DNA of 36,939 bases from Enterospora canceri (GCA_002087915.1 LWDP01000013.1:1-36939); one strand, 5' to 3'; shown: positions 1 to 8,045, counted from the stretch's first letter. Program-made: numbers and translations. Notes: generated by a model from the letters alone, not told the origin.

Positions 1-364
1 TATGATGCACCTTCATTGACATCTCATTCACAAATCTATTGAACAGATCCTCTTTTCCATAGTATTCTACGCCTCTGAAATCATCACCTGTCTGATACTC
101 GAACATTTTCGTGATCTTTACTTTCGCCTGGTTTCGGATTGCAATTATGGGGATGTTATGGTCTCCATGGTCCTCAATTCGATAGAAGACTATGTAGAGA
201 GACGATATCCCAAATAGAATCAGTATAAACAGGATGAAGATCAGCACGATCTGGAAGAACAGCTTCATTGCGAATTTGAATGAGACGTTCTTGAATGAGA
301 ACGTGTGATTCTTGTGCTTCTCGTAAATGTCTTCTTCAGTGGTTAAAATGCGAGTTGCTGCCAT
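1..364 (-). CDS. Hypothetical single-pass membrane protein, 3' end outside window
   Basis: The reading frame starts at an ATG ending at 364 and runs open off the left edge, giving the first 121 residues. A hydrophilic N-terminus of about 33 residues is followed by a long hydrophobic stretch (about residues 34-60, rich in Phe, Ile and Leu), which looks like one transmembrane helix or signal anchor. After it comes a polar region with a GDDFRGVEYYGKED segment. The start is supported by a CCC triplet three bases upstream on this strand (TTTGACCCTTT then ATG), the usual signal in this window. I do not recognise the family. With a short N-terminal tail and a large remainder it is probably a type II membrane protein, but the C-terminal part is not visible. 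Confidence 0.75.
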   Translation of the reverse strand, partial: MAATRILTTEEDIYEKHKNHTFSFKNVSFKFAMKLFFQIVLIFILFILILFGISSLYIVFYRIEDHGDHNIPIIAIRNQAKVKITKMFEYQTGDDFRGVEYYGKEDLFNRFVNEMSMKVHH

Positions 365-412
365 AAAGGGTCAAATTTTATTGCTTTTGATTCGCTCAGT
401 TATAATGAAGTA

Positions 413-646
413 TTAGGAGAGATGAAAGGGGAAGCTGCGAGATGAAATTACACAAATGACGTCATCTTTAGAGACTGTTTTGTGCCTGTTATTTTTGGCA
501 TTTTTCTCTGCTTCATTAATGATTCCTAGTAGTGTTTCTTCTGTCTTCTGTGATATATAGGAGATCATATCAGCATCAAGATGCAGATTAAGCTGTCTCG
601 CAATGTTTTCTACGTCTTTGAGAATGAGTTTGCACTTAACAGACAT
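413..646 (-). CDS. Small histone-fold protein, TAF6-like
   Basis: This 77-residue protein consists almost entirely of one histone fold. It has a first helix (VENIARQLNL), a long central helix (about residues 24-50), and the loop-and-helix ending KTVSKDDVICVISSR, where the TxxDV pattern is typical of histone-fold proteins. The beginning and the 'TVSKDDV' region most resemble the histone fold of TAF6, the TFIID subunit that pairs with TAF9, but TAF6 proteins normally continue with HEAT-like repeats that are absent here. Two CCC triplets lie just upstream of the ATG. It could instead be TAF9, an NC2/NF-Y type subunit or a CENP histone-fold protein. The fold is fairly clear; the exact identity is not. 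Confidence 0.6.
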   Translation of the reverse strand: MSVKCKLILKDVENIARQLNLHLDADMISYISQKTEETLLGIINEAEKNAKNNRHKTVSKDDVICVISSRSFPFHLS

Positions 647-700
647 GGGATGGGATTAAATGAGTAAAAGGTTTTAGAAAAATTGGATTTTTAGACCAAA

Positions 701-973
701 ATGACAAAAAATTTCACAAATCGTATTGCAGTGAAGACGAGTGGAGTAGATGTGCTAAACTTGAAGATACTTTCTGAGATTGTAGCCAGTTTTGTGGGTG
801 ATTCAGGAGAAGCAGAGGAAGTTTGCTATAAAGACGAGTCATTTTATTGCGTAACATTCAAGAAAGTGGGAGATGCTGAGAAATTCTACGATGAGTGCAA
901 TGGAGTTCAACTGGATAAGACTGAAGCCACTTTGACTCTCTTTGTGGTACCAGATGAAGTTGAATTTGCATAA
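701..973 (+). CDS. ESF1-like RRM protein (pre-rRNA processing), reduced to one domain
   Basis: The protein has 90 residues. The N-terminus (NRIAVKTSGVDVLNLKIL) fits the first strand and helix of the ESF1 RRM. The C-terminal half (FYCVTFKKVGDAEKFYDECN, then LFVVPDEVEF) closely follows the ESF1 pattern in which a tyrosine-rich strand leads to 'A..IY.ECDG' and ends with 'RFVPDD..F'. ESF1 is a nucleolar protein needed for 18S rRNA maturation. Known ESF1 proteins are several hundred residues long, so only the RRM-like core remains here. IMP3, another small-subunit processing factor, lies further along the window. The alternative is an unrelated small RRM protein. The stop is 50 bp before the capping enzyme start on the same strand. 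Confidence 0.55.
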   Translation: MTKNFTNRIAVKTSGVDVLNLKILSEIVASFVGDSGEAEEVCYKDESFYCVTFKKVGDAEKFYDECNGVQLDKTEATLTLFVVPDEVEFA

Positions 974-1023
974 AATCCAATAAACAAATTTGCATATTGC
1001 ATAAAATCCAAATGCCCCAGAAA

Positions 1024-2118
1024 ATGACCAGTGAAGAACTCAAAACGGAGATGTTTGGTGCTCCAATTGAGCCCAACAACATCCATCACAACAATCTCAT
1101 TGACATTCTGAAGCAGACACTCGGCATTGTCGAATTCAAGAGCTTCATTGGCCACCACCCTGTTGCTCTAAACAGAGAGCGCTTGGATCTCCTGCTCAAC
1201 GAGGACTATTTGGTCTGTGAGAAGAGTGATGGAATACGTGTCATGCTCCTGTTAAGTGGTCAATTCACCTATCTCTACGATAGAACGAACAAATTCCACA
1301 TGACTTGCATAAACACCAGAACCAAAGCCCCATTTCTCTTTGATGGTGAAATGTACCGAACCAAGGACACCTTCGTCTTTGCCATTTTTGACGTACTGAT
1401 TTTTGATGGGAAATCTGTGCTAAAAAGGAACCTGATTGAGAGACTCAGCCTGTGCCAGTCATTTGCCAACACCTTCCGCTCCTCCCACCGTGATTCAGCC
1501 CTCATCAAATTCAAAATTGTCTTCAAAACATTCATCAAATCTTACGCATTCAAATCAATTCTGGATGCAATCAGCTCATTTGATCACAAGAATGATGGAC
1601 TGATCTTCACGCCTGTCAGTGATCCATATGCTCTCTACGCCATAAGCAGAATTCTCAAGTGGAAGCCACCTCACCTGAATACGATCGATTTCAAAATCAG
1701 GCCAATCTTCCCAAAGTTGTTCGGCCTCTTCTGCACAATCTGCCCAGAGCAGTTTCGACTTTTTGTGAAGGGAGCCAACTGCCCCACTGAAATTGAATTG
1801 GGCCGCTATTTTCTGACTGAAGGCGACTTCCAGAATTCAGGTGAATCATTTTCGAATATCAGGGAGAGACTGTCTGATGGATCAATTGGTGAATTTGGAT
1901 TTGATTCAGAAAAAGAGGTTCTTGAGGAAGATGGCACCTTCAGCAAAGGGGGATGGGTTCTACATCGAATCAGAGAGGACAAGCTCGACCCAAACAACGT
2001 CAAAATTGCAATTGAGCAGATCGAGTCGCTTGCGGACGAGGTCGGCGAGGCCGAGCTCGTCGCCAATGGCCCTGAAATGCAACGAAACTTCAAATCCAGG
2101 CAGAATAAATCACCGTAG
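1024..2118 (+). CDS. CEG1: mRNA capping enzyme, guanylyltransferase subunit
   Basis: This enzyme transfers GMP from GTP to the 5' diphosphate end of nascent mRNA through a covalent lysyl-GMP intermediate. The nucleotidyltransferase motifs are in order: motif I KSDGIR (about residues 67-72, with Lys67 nucleophile), motif III FLFDGEMY (about 104-111), IIIa FAIFDVLIFDG, IV NDGLIFTP, V ILKWKPP, and the OB-fold motif VI near the C-terminus (WVLHRIREDK). At 364 residues it is short but complete compared with yeast Ceg1 (about 460). The start at 1024 is preferred because CCCC lies just before it; an in-frame ATG at 1012 would place that signal inside the coding region. The TAG stop directly touches the stop of the convergent POL3 gene. 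Confidence 0.95.
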   Translation: MTSEELKTEMFGAPIEPNNIHHNNLIDILKQTLGIVEFKSFIGHHPVALNRERLDLLLNEDYLVCEKSDGIRVMLLLSGQFTYLYDRTNKFHMTCINTRTKAPFLFDGEMYRTKDTFVFAIFDVLIFDGKSVLKRNLIERLSLCQSFANTFRSSHRDSALIKFKIVFKTFIKSYAFKSILDAISSFDHKNDGLIFTPVSDPYALYAISRILKWKPPHLNTIDFKIRPIFPKLFGLFCTICPEQFRLFVKGANCPTEIELGRYFLTEGDFQNSGESFSNIRERLSDGSIGEFGFDSEKEVLEEDGTFSKGGWVLHRIREDKLDPNNVKIAIEQIESLADEVGEAELVANGPEMQRNFKSRQNKSP

Positions 2119-5037
2119 TCACCAATCCAATTCCCTCATCCTGGTCATCTTCTCTTCCATTGGTTCCAATTCCTTCTTCACTTTCATACGCATGTAGAAT
2201 ATCGGACAGTCTCTGTTTGTACAAATCACCTCAGTCATCACCGATCCCATGCATCTCTGACACTCAGTCCAACACTCGTGATACTTTTTGATCTTTTTGT
2301 CGTAGTTTTCCTGAAGCCGTGCCAGATGCTTTGGAAACAGCTCCATGCAACTGGAACAGAGAATCCGCCCTGTTCTATTGCAGCCGATGCATTGCTCCGC
2401 CTTCGTCAGAAACCGATTCATTGGCCCAACTACGCCTATCTCCCTCACGATCTCCTTCACCGTGAATAAGTCACCCACGTTGTCCATGATTGGATCAAAT
2501 AGTCTCTTAATTGGCTTACTCAACTGATTCTCAATGTAATATTCGATATCAATTGCCAGGTTGTGCTCCAAGGCGTAGACTGGATCCTCTGCCTTCTCGT
2601 ACAGTTTGCTCTTCTTCTCTTTGCATACGATGACGTATGGAATTCGATCACCAATTCGAACTTCGAGGCCTCGTTCTCGTAGACGACTCACCAGTTCCAC
2701 GTGGGCTACCTTCACGGCGTAATTCGCCTTCGTGTACGTCTTCGAAATCACAAGCTGACTCAGATCAACTCGATCACAAAACAGGTCGGATACGCTTGAT
2801 CGAACAAGCTGGGCTGCCCCCAGGACGTCTCTCTGCTCCAGAATCATCTTCAGGCAGCCATCAATGATCTTTTTGACCAATTCGCAGTTGTCTCGTCTCA
2901 CTGTCTCAATCCCCTTCGTGTCAATTCGATCTGGCTTCTCGCTGTTCGTGTAAATCAGTCCAGCGTATCTCTTCTTGTTCATCAAAATGTACGGATGATA
3001 CGCCTTCTCGAATTCGAGTTTGATTGGCTTCTCGAAGACGTCTGAGACGCGAATTGCAATCTCCTGGGCCATTTTGAAGACGATAGCCCTGTCTGGCTCA
3101 CTGAAATTGAGCATCACTGAATCAGTGTCACCGTAGATCACCACGGTGTCGTGAGAGAAACCGTTCTTCTTCGAGAAATCGCCTTCGATCATTTCCTTCG
3201 TCTTTGCGATCATTTCTCTACCGTAGGCCGTGGTGCTCTGGGAGATCTCAACGCAGGGCAGCTGGCCCAGGGCTGCGCCTGTGAAGCCGTAGATCGAGTT
3301 GGCACAGACCTTCAGGGCGAGCTGCCTTCCGTCAAGCGACTTTCGTAGCCACGGCTCAGTCGCCTCTTTCAGCGCCTTCTTCGTCTTTTTCCTGTTTTCA
3401 AGCAGTCGCCTCAGAATGTTCGGAAGGAGGCCTTCTTTGACTTCGTGTTTGACGAAATGGTCGCCACTTGGAGACTGAGACGCCTCTTCTGGTTTCACGG
3501 CGTGTTTTGAGACATTCTTGGGCAGAAGTGTCGTGTAGCAGAGGTTCTTGGAGATGATGATGCTTGGATAGAGCGAGCAGAAGTCGAGGACTGCGATGGG
3601 CGTGTCGTAGAAGCCCCGAATTGGATCCATCACAAAGGCACCTTCGAAAGTGGGGCTGTTCTCCTGCCTGTCCATGTCTGGAATTGCGTAGCCAGAGGCA
3701 GCTGCCTCCTTGTAGAGCAAAGAGAGCACCTTCACGCTGGCTCCTCTGGTGCTGAAGAACTCGATTGGGACGTGAGTGGCCCTGGCCAGCTCCACGTAGT
3801 TCACAAACACGTTGAGGCGCTCAAAGATGCGAAGAGGAAGAAGCGTGTCCTTCAGGCAGTACGTGGCAATTCGCCTACGCGTCTCCTTGCTCTCTCGCTG
3901 CAGCTTGTGCATCGAGGAGTACGGAACATCCTCCTTCTGCTCCCCCAGGAAGTGCACTGAGACCGCATTCAGCGAGTAGCTCCTCAGTTTATGCTCCCTC
4001 TTCAAAATGAGAAAGAGATCGAAAATGAGGCGGCCTTCGACTGTGACGTCATAGGTTTCGATGGAGCCAAACGAGGAGGAGCTCTGCGTCTTTTTGCTGA
4101 TTTTGGTTGCCTTTTCAGTTCGGCCCAGGAGGCCAAACTCCTTCAGATTCAGCTGATCAGCTCGCTCAAGCAGATACTGGAAATCAAAGTTCTTGATGTT
4201 GTAGCCAAGCAGAATGTCCGGGTCTGTCTTCCGGATGTATCCGGACCAGGCCATCAGCAGCTCCGCCTCTGTCTCAAACCAGTGCACATTTGCGCCTGGG
4301 ATTTCTCCAACTTCCTTCAGGCAGAAAATGTCATTTTGGATTTCTCCACCTGTCGTCATTTGCAGGCTGTTTCCAATCTGAATCACAGGATCAACCAGTG
4401 AATTGGGAAATGAATCAGTCTCACCACAGCACTCAATGTCAAAGCTCACTATTTTGAGTGGAATCACCTTGATCCAGTTGCCTTGGAGAGGAAGGGCCTC
4501 GATGAGCGTGTGAGAGGTCGTGATTGAAAGCGTCTTGTTCTTCTTGGTCGACTTGTTTTCTTTATACGCCTTGATTTTGATGTAACTCATTCCGGTGATG
4601 TTTAGATCGTGCATGAATCTCAAAACAAAGGGAAATTGCGATTCAAAGACCCTGAATTTCACGAATTTGTTGCCGAAATTCAGGCCCTTTTCAAAGAATT
4701 CTTTTGCTGCCTTGAAAACATTTGGCAAGTTGAAATGGATCTTGTAAAAGACTGTCTTCTCCACGGAATAGCCGTAGATGTTCTGTTTCAACTCCTTTTG
4801 AATTCCAATGCATCTTCCTTTCGTGAAATTGCTCTTTAGAAAGTCTTCTAGTTCGTTTATGTCCAAATCCTGGTCTGGCTGAACGTAGAAGTACGGTGAG
4901 AAATCATCGACTGTTATCTGGACTGATACGCCTTCCACCGTCTTTCCAAAGATCCGAACCATTGGAAACTGCTGTTCTGGTGACTGCTGGAATGAATTGT
5001 AGTCAACGTGTGTCTGTAGAACAATTAGCTCAGGCAT
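2119..5037 (-). CDS. POL3: DNA polymerase delta catalytic subunit
   Basis: This is a family B replicative polymerase with proofreading exonuclease, responsible for lagging-strand synthesis. The exonuclease motifs are Exo I FDIE (about residues 199-202), Exo II NFDFQYLL (283-290) and Exo III YCLKD (393-397). The polymerase motifs are A DFCSLYPSII (485-494), B KVCANSIYG (576-584) and C YGDTDSV (635-641). The C-terminus carries two four-cysteine clusters: CysA (CIGC...CSSC) and CysB (C...CQRC...C...C), the latter being the 4Fe-4S site known to bind the B-subunit. Length 972 is a little under the roughly 1,100 of yeast. The start has CCC three bases upstream on this strand. Its stop abuts the CEG1 stop with no base between. 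It is relatively GC-rich compared with genes further right. Confidence 0.97.
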   Translation of the reverse strand: MPELIVLQTHVDYNSFQQSPEQQFPMVRIFGKTVEGVSVQITVDDFSPYFYVQPDQDLDINELEDFLKSNFTKGRCIGIQKELKQNIYGYSVEKTVFYKIHFNLPNVFKAAKEFFEKGLNFGNKFVKFRVFESQFPFVLRFMHDLNITGMSYIKIKAYKENKSTKKNKTLSITTSHTLIEALPLQGNWIKVIPLKIVSFDIECCGETDSFPNSLVDPVIQIGNSLQMTTGGEIQNDIFCLKEVGEIPGANVHWFETEAELLMAWSGYIRKTDPDILLGYNIKNFDFQYLLERADQLNLKEFGLLGRTEKATKISKKTQSSSSFGSIETYDVTVEGRLIFDLFLILKREHKLRSYSLNAVSVHFLGEQKEDVPYSSMHKLQRESKETRRRIATYCLKDTLLPLRIFERLNVFVNYVELARATHVPIEFFSTRGASVKVLSLLYKEAAASGYAIPDMDRQENSPTFEGAFVMDPIRGFYDTPIAVLDFCSLYPSIIISKNLCYTTLLPKNVSKHAVKPEEASQSPSGDHFVKHEVKEGLLPNILRRLLENRKKTKKALKEATEPWLRKSLDGRQLALKVCANSIYGFTGAALGQLPCVEISQSTTAYGREMIAKTKEMIEGDFSKKNGFSHDTVVIYGDTDSVMLNFSEPDRAIVFKMAQEIAIRVSDVFEKPIKLEFEKAYHPYILMNKKRYAGLIYTNSEKPDRIDTKGIETVRRDNCELVKKIIDGCLKMILEQRDVLGAAQLVRSSVSDLFCDRVDLSQLVISKTYTKANYAVKVAHVELVSRLRERGLEVRIGDRIPYVIVCKEKKSKLYEKAEDPVYALEHNLAIDIEYYIENQLSKPIKRLFDPIMDNVGDLFTVKEIVREIGVVGPMNRFLTKAEQCIGCNRTGRILCSSCMELFPKHLARLQENYDKKIKKYHECWTECQRCMGSVMTEVICTNRDCPIFYMRMKVKKELEPMEEKMTRMRELDW

Positions 5038-5067
5038 AATGGGTTAAAAGAGGAAATAAAAAACATT

Positions 5068-5502
5068 TTATTCAGTCATGCTTGGAATCAGATCGTACTT
5101 GTACTTGATTTTGTAGGTGAGTTGAATATCAGCCCTGAAGAGTGTCTTCCTCTTGGCATGAACAGTCAACCTGCATGCATCTTCAAGGACGTCTGTCATG
5201 AATGCCTCATATGCGCTTTGAAGTGTCAGAAATGCTGCTTTCTGGAATCTGAGTTCTTGTCCTTGTTCTATACTGCCCATGCAATGTCTTACGATGCGTT
5301 TGAATGCAGCAAGACGCACCAACAGTGCTGTGCTTCTTTGATACTTCTTGACCTCGGCCAATGCCTTGTTTCCAGGCACACGCTTCTTTGTCTGAGACAA
5401 GGTGGCAGCTGGCTTGTATACAGAGCCCTTTCTGTTTGGTGTGAGCTCAATGAGCTTCTTTCCTGCTGTCTGTGAGTGACTGAATTGCTTAGTACGAGGC
5501 AT
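5068..5502 (-). CDS. Histone H3, divergent
   Basis: This core histone has 144 residues, against 135 in the usual mature form. The tail begins PRTKQ, so Lys4 is kept, but the positions matching Arg8-Lys9-Ser10 read His-Ser-Gln, so Lys9 is missing; Lys14 is followed by a second Lys. An NRKGS segment may correspond to ARKS around Lys27. The globular part keeps KKYQRSTALLVR (alpha-N and alpha-1), ELRFQKAA (loop 1), the long alpha-2 helix and HAKRKTLFRADIQL (alpha-3), with an insertion before ELRFQ and a longer C-terminal tail ending near YDLIPSMTE. The start follows AGCCC directly. It is divergent from H4, sharing the promoter at 5503-5635. A centromeric CENP-A type is possible, but the neighbouring H4 and conserved Lys4 favour canonical H3. 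Confidence 0.9.
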   Translation of the reverse strand: MPRTKQFSHSQTAGKKLIELTPNRKGSVYKPAATLSQTKKRVPGNKALAEVKKYQRSTALLVRLAAFKRIVRHCMGSIEQGQELRFQKAAFLTLQSAYEAFMTDVLEDACRLTVHAKRKTLFRADIQLTYKIKYKYDLIPSMTE

Positions 5503-5635
5503 GGGCTCTGATTCTGAGACTATTTAAATGTTTTTAGGAGGGAAAATATCAGGGCAAAAAGGAATCCCTCCTTGCAAATGTTTCAGGCGTTTTCCCTCCT
5601 AAAATCGGTATAAAAACAGAGAGAAAAATGACCCC
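5503..5635. promoter_or_regulatory. Shared divergent H3/H4 promoter with perfect 13-bp inverted repeat
   Basis: The 133-bp gap between the H3 and H4 start codons contains TTAGGAGGGAAAA at 5534-5546 and its exact reverse complement TTTTCCCTCCTAA at 5590-5602, about 31-44 bp from the respective starts. A third TCCCTCCT lies between them at 5565-5572. TATA-like boxes are placed near each gene: TATAAAAA at 5609-5616 (20 bp before H4) and a TTTAAATA-type box near 5522-5529 for H3. CCC triplets precede both ATGs. The symmetry suggests that one histone-specific factor acts in both directions; that is inference. Confidence 0.7.
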
Positions 5636-5965
5636 ATGGTAACACAACCAGTAGCAGCAGGAAAAGGTAAAGGAGCAAAGAGCGCAAAGGGTGGCTCAGC
5701 AAAGAGACACAGAAAGCAGACGGCAACGAGCACGAAGTTGGCTGGACCAGCAATCAGGAGACTTGCAAGAAGGGGCGGAGCACAACGTGTGGGAAGAGGA
5801 TGCTTCCCAGAAGTGAATACTCTTACGAATGCATATTTGACAGCAGTGCTTGATTCGTGTAAGGTCTATTGCACCCACGCAAAGAGGAAAACCATCAACT
5901 GCCAGGATGTGGTCTATGCACTCAGGAGAATTGGTGTGAAATACATGGGACACCCATTCAAATAA
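5636..5965 (+). CDS. Histone H4, divergent
   Basis: This core histone has 109 residues, against 102 in the usual mature form. The basic tail is rich in Gly, Lys and Ala, and the segment AKRHRK (canonical 16-20 region) is kept, so Lys16 and Lys20 equivalents are present. The fold is clear from PAIRRLARRGGAQRV (alpha-1 and loop), a divergent central helix, HAKRKTINCQDVVYALRR (loop 2 and alpha-3) and a short C-terminal tail ending in MGHPFK instead of YGFGG. The N-terminus is longer and does not begin SGRGK. CCCC directly precedes the ATG, and a TATAAAAA box lies 20 bp upstream. It is divergent from H3, so dosage of the H3-H4 tetramer is probably set by the shared promoter. Confidence 0.95.
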   Translation: MVTQPVAAGKGKGAKSAKGGSAKRHRKQTATSTKLAGPAIRRLARRGGAQRVGRGCFPEVNTLTNAYLTAVLDSCKVYCTHAKRKTINCQDVVYALRRIGVKYMGHPFK

Positions 5966-6004
5966 ATGCTAAGATAATTGTTTAATATTTAACCCATATA
6001 ACGC

Positions 6005-6226
6005 ATGGATTATGGTAGAGATTATGAGAGAAATTACAGTGATGATTCAGAACATCTGAATGTGCGAGAACATGACTTCACACAAGTTAGTAAGATGAGT
6101 CAAGAGGAAGAGAATAAGAAGAGTGGTGAGAAACAGAATGAGAACTTCTTTTACAAAAAGATGGGATTTCCAGTCTATGACTATTTTGAGGGAGACAAAC
6201 AGGTGTTTCAGAGGAGGATGAATTGA
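6005..6226 (+). CDS. Hypothetical small hydrophilic protein
   Basis: The frame encodes 73 residues with a Tyr/Asp/Glu-rich N-terminus (MDYGRDYERNY), a central run of Glu, Lys and Asn, and an aromatic C-terminal segment (FFYKKMGFPVYDYFEGD). There is no signal peptide, membrane helix or recognised motif. TTTAACCC lies about 14 bp before the ATG, further away than usual but consistent with a real gene. The gene fills most of the space between H4 and the tRNA-Gln gene, which would otherwise be an unusually long gap for this region. I do not recognise it. It could be a small gene of unknown function or a chance frame. Confidence 0.5.
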   Translation: MDYGRDYERNYSDDSEHLNVREHDFTQVSKMSQEEENKKSGEKQNENFFYKKMGFPVYDYFEGDKQVFQRRMN

Positions 6227-6240
6227 AATTGGGGTAGTTG

Positions 6241-6247
6241 AAAAAAA
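6241..6247 (-). terminator. Pol III terminator of tRNA-Gln
   Basis: Seven consecutive T on the minus strand (seven A on the plus strand) lie two bases beyond the 3' end of tRNA-Gln, as expected for RNA polymerase III termination. Confidence 0.8.
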
Positions 6248-6248
6248 C

Positions 6249-6319
6249 GGTTCTACAGAGATTCGAACTCTGGTCGTAGGATTCAAAGTCCTAAGTGCTA
6301 ACCACTACACCATAAAACC
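6249..6319 (-). tRNA. tRNA-Gln (TTG)
   Basis: On the minus strand the 71-base sequence folds as a complete cloverleaf. The acceptor stem GGTTTTA pairs with TAGAACC (one G-T pair). A D arm with AGTGGTTAG in its loop follows. The anticodon stem is TAGGA/TCCTA with loop CTTTGAA (anticodon TTG). The T arm is CAGAG-TTCGAAT-CTCTG. There is no intron. The internal A box and B box (GTTCGAATC) are good, and a T7 terminator follows. It lies between a small hypothetical gene and CCT2. Confidence 0.95.
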
Positions 6320-6392
6320 AAAAATGTGATAGATTGGCAATAAAATCACATTCACCTGAGTTGTAAAAATTTGTAGTGAACAAATCAACCCC

Positions 6393-7967
6393 ATGGATAA
6401 TCAACGACTTGAATTGTTCACAGCAAATCCTGGTAATGCTGAAGAAATGTACGGAGATGAAGCATACAGATACATTAAGTCCACAACAGGCGTATTGTTG
6501 GATGTGATGAAGGGAACTCTGGGACCAAAGGGAAATATGAAGATTCTACAAGGCAAAGAGCATGCAGTGACAAATGACGGGGCATTCGTCTTGAAGAATC
6601 TGCGAATTGAGTCAGCGTGTGCCAGAGTTCTGGTAGAGTCGTCTAAGACACAGGACTTTGAAGAGGGAGATGGAACCACAAGTATCGTTCTCATTGCGTC
6701 TCTGATTCTGAAATACGCCTATGAATCAAAGGTACGCCCTGCTTTCATTAGCAGAGGATTGGGCCATGCAATTGCAAAGATTGAGGAGATTCTGCAGCAC
6801 AAGAAGGTGCAAGCAACTCGTGATGACGTAGAGAGCCTTGTTCGTACCACTTTGAATAGCAAGATACTCAACAGTCACCTGGATAAATTCGTGAAAATAT
6901 GCATGGATTCAGTTGACAATTTGACAGGGGATATTGATCTGAATTTGATCAATATTGTGAAATTGAAAGGAGATCTATCAGAGAGCATCTGGGTTGATGG
7001 ACTAGTGATAGACAAGGAAATCCATTTTGCAGATGATAGAACTGAATTGACCAATCCAAGGGTTCTTGTTGCAAACACAGCTCTTGATTTTGATAAGATC
7101 AAAATATTCAGCAGCAAAATTGAAGTTGATTCGATTTCGGAACTGGAGAAAGTGGAGGAGGCAGAGAAGCAAAGGATGATGGAGAAGATTGACAGAGTCT
7201 GTTTGATTGAATTTGATCTGATTATCAACAGGCAGATCATCTACGACTTTCCAATGCAGCTGCTTCTGGGCCATGGAAAACACGTCATCGAAAATGCTGA
7301 TTTTGGAAACGTGGAGAAATTGAACAAAATTCTGGGCGGAAAAGTGACCAGTCATTTTTACGGTGAAAAAGGTGAGAGCATCACAGGAACCTGTGGGAAG
7401 ATTGAACGAGTTTTGTTGAAGGGCAAAACATTCACGAGATTCACAGGGGCAAAGAAGGGCGCATCCACGATTGTGATTTACGGTAGCAGCAGTGCCGTGT
7501 TGGAGGAGACAGAACGATCAATTCATGATGCATTATGCGTATTGAAAAGAATAAAAAAGGATGTATTTGTATTGTATGGTGGTGGAAGCACAGAGGTGAT
7601 GTTGGCATTGGAGTTACAGAAGTTGTCGCAAGAGATGAAGACAGTAGAGAGCGAGGGACCAGCCGTCTTCTCCCAGGCACTTTTCGAATTTGTGGAGCTT
7701 CTTTGTGAAAATTGCGGATTTGATCCAGTGAAGTTCAGAAGTGCCTTGGTTCCACTGTACAACACGAGAACTACGTATCAGAAAAACAGTTTCGCACGGG
7801 GATTGGACGTGAATACGGGGAATCCAGCTGATATGAAACAGTTGCGTGTTATTGAAGGATTTACGATGAAAATGCGTGTATTAAGAGCAGCATGTGAGAC
7901 AGCACAGGCACTGCTGAAGTGTGATGGGATAATTGTCCATCCACCTCGTGAAAGAGAAAGACATTAA
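6393..7967 (+). CDS. CCT2: T-complex protein 1 subunit beta (CCT2)
   Basis: This is one of the eight subunits of the cytosolic chaperonin CCT/TRiC, which folds actin and tubulin using ATP. Group II chaperonin motifs are visible: LGPKG (about residues 43-47), TNDGA (60-64), GDGTTS (92-97), and the C-terminal GGG (VLYGGGSTEVMLA) and D-type nucleotide-binding segments near GLDVNTGNPADM. The beta subunit is indicated by INRQIIYDFP followed by ENADFGNVEKL in the apical domain, by ERSIHDALCVL, and by the C-terminus CDGIIVHPPRER, all matching CCT2 patterns. Length 524 is normal. The ATG follows CAACCCC directly. It is transcribed away from the tRNA-Gln gene. Confidence 0.92.
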   Translation: MDNQRLELFTANPGNAEEMYGDEAYRYIKSTTGVLLDVMKGTLGPKGNMKILQGKEHAVTNDGAFVLKNLRIESACARVLVESSKTQDFEEGDGTTSIVLIASLILKYAYESKVRPAFISRGLGHAIAKIEEILQHKKVQATRDDVESLVRTTLNSKILNSHLDKFVKICMDSVDNLTGDIDLNLINIVKLKGDLSESIWVDGLVIDKEIHFADDRTELTNPRVLVANTALDFDKIKIFSSKIEVDSISELEKVEEAEKQRMMEKIDRVCLIEFDLIINRQIIYDFPMQLLLGHGKHVIENADFGNVEKLNKILGGKVTSHFYGEKGESITGTCGKIERVLLKGKTFTRFTGAKKGASTIVIYGSSSAVLEETERSIHDALCVLKRIKKDVFVLYGGGSTEVMLALELQKLSQEMKTVESEGPAVFSQALFEFVELLCENCGFDPVKFRSALVPLYNTRTTYQKNSFARGLDVNTGNPADMKQLRVIEGFTMKMRVLRAACETAQALLKCDGIIVHPPRERERH

Positions 7968-8045
7968 TGATTTAAAACAGATTCAGCTTCTATTTTTGAC
8001 AAGAATGAGAATTATTTTGAAAATATTCACCCTTAAACAAATATC

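Noticed and set aside
997..1023. Longer capping-enzyme frame starting at a TTG at 997, or ATG at 1012
   Set aside because: TTG is not a likely eukaryotic start, and the CCCC start signal lies between 1012 and 1024, which favours the ATG at 1024.
3991..4401. 136-codon plus-strand frame inside POL3
   Set aside because: A shadow of the clear POL3 gene on the opposite strand.
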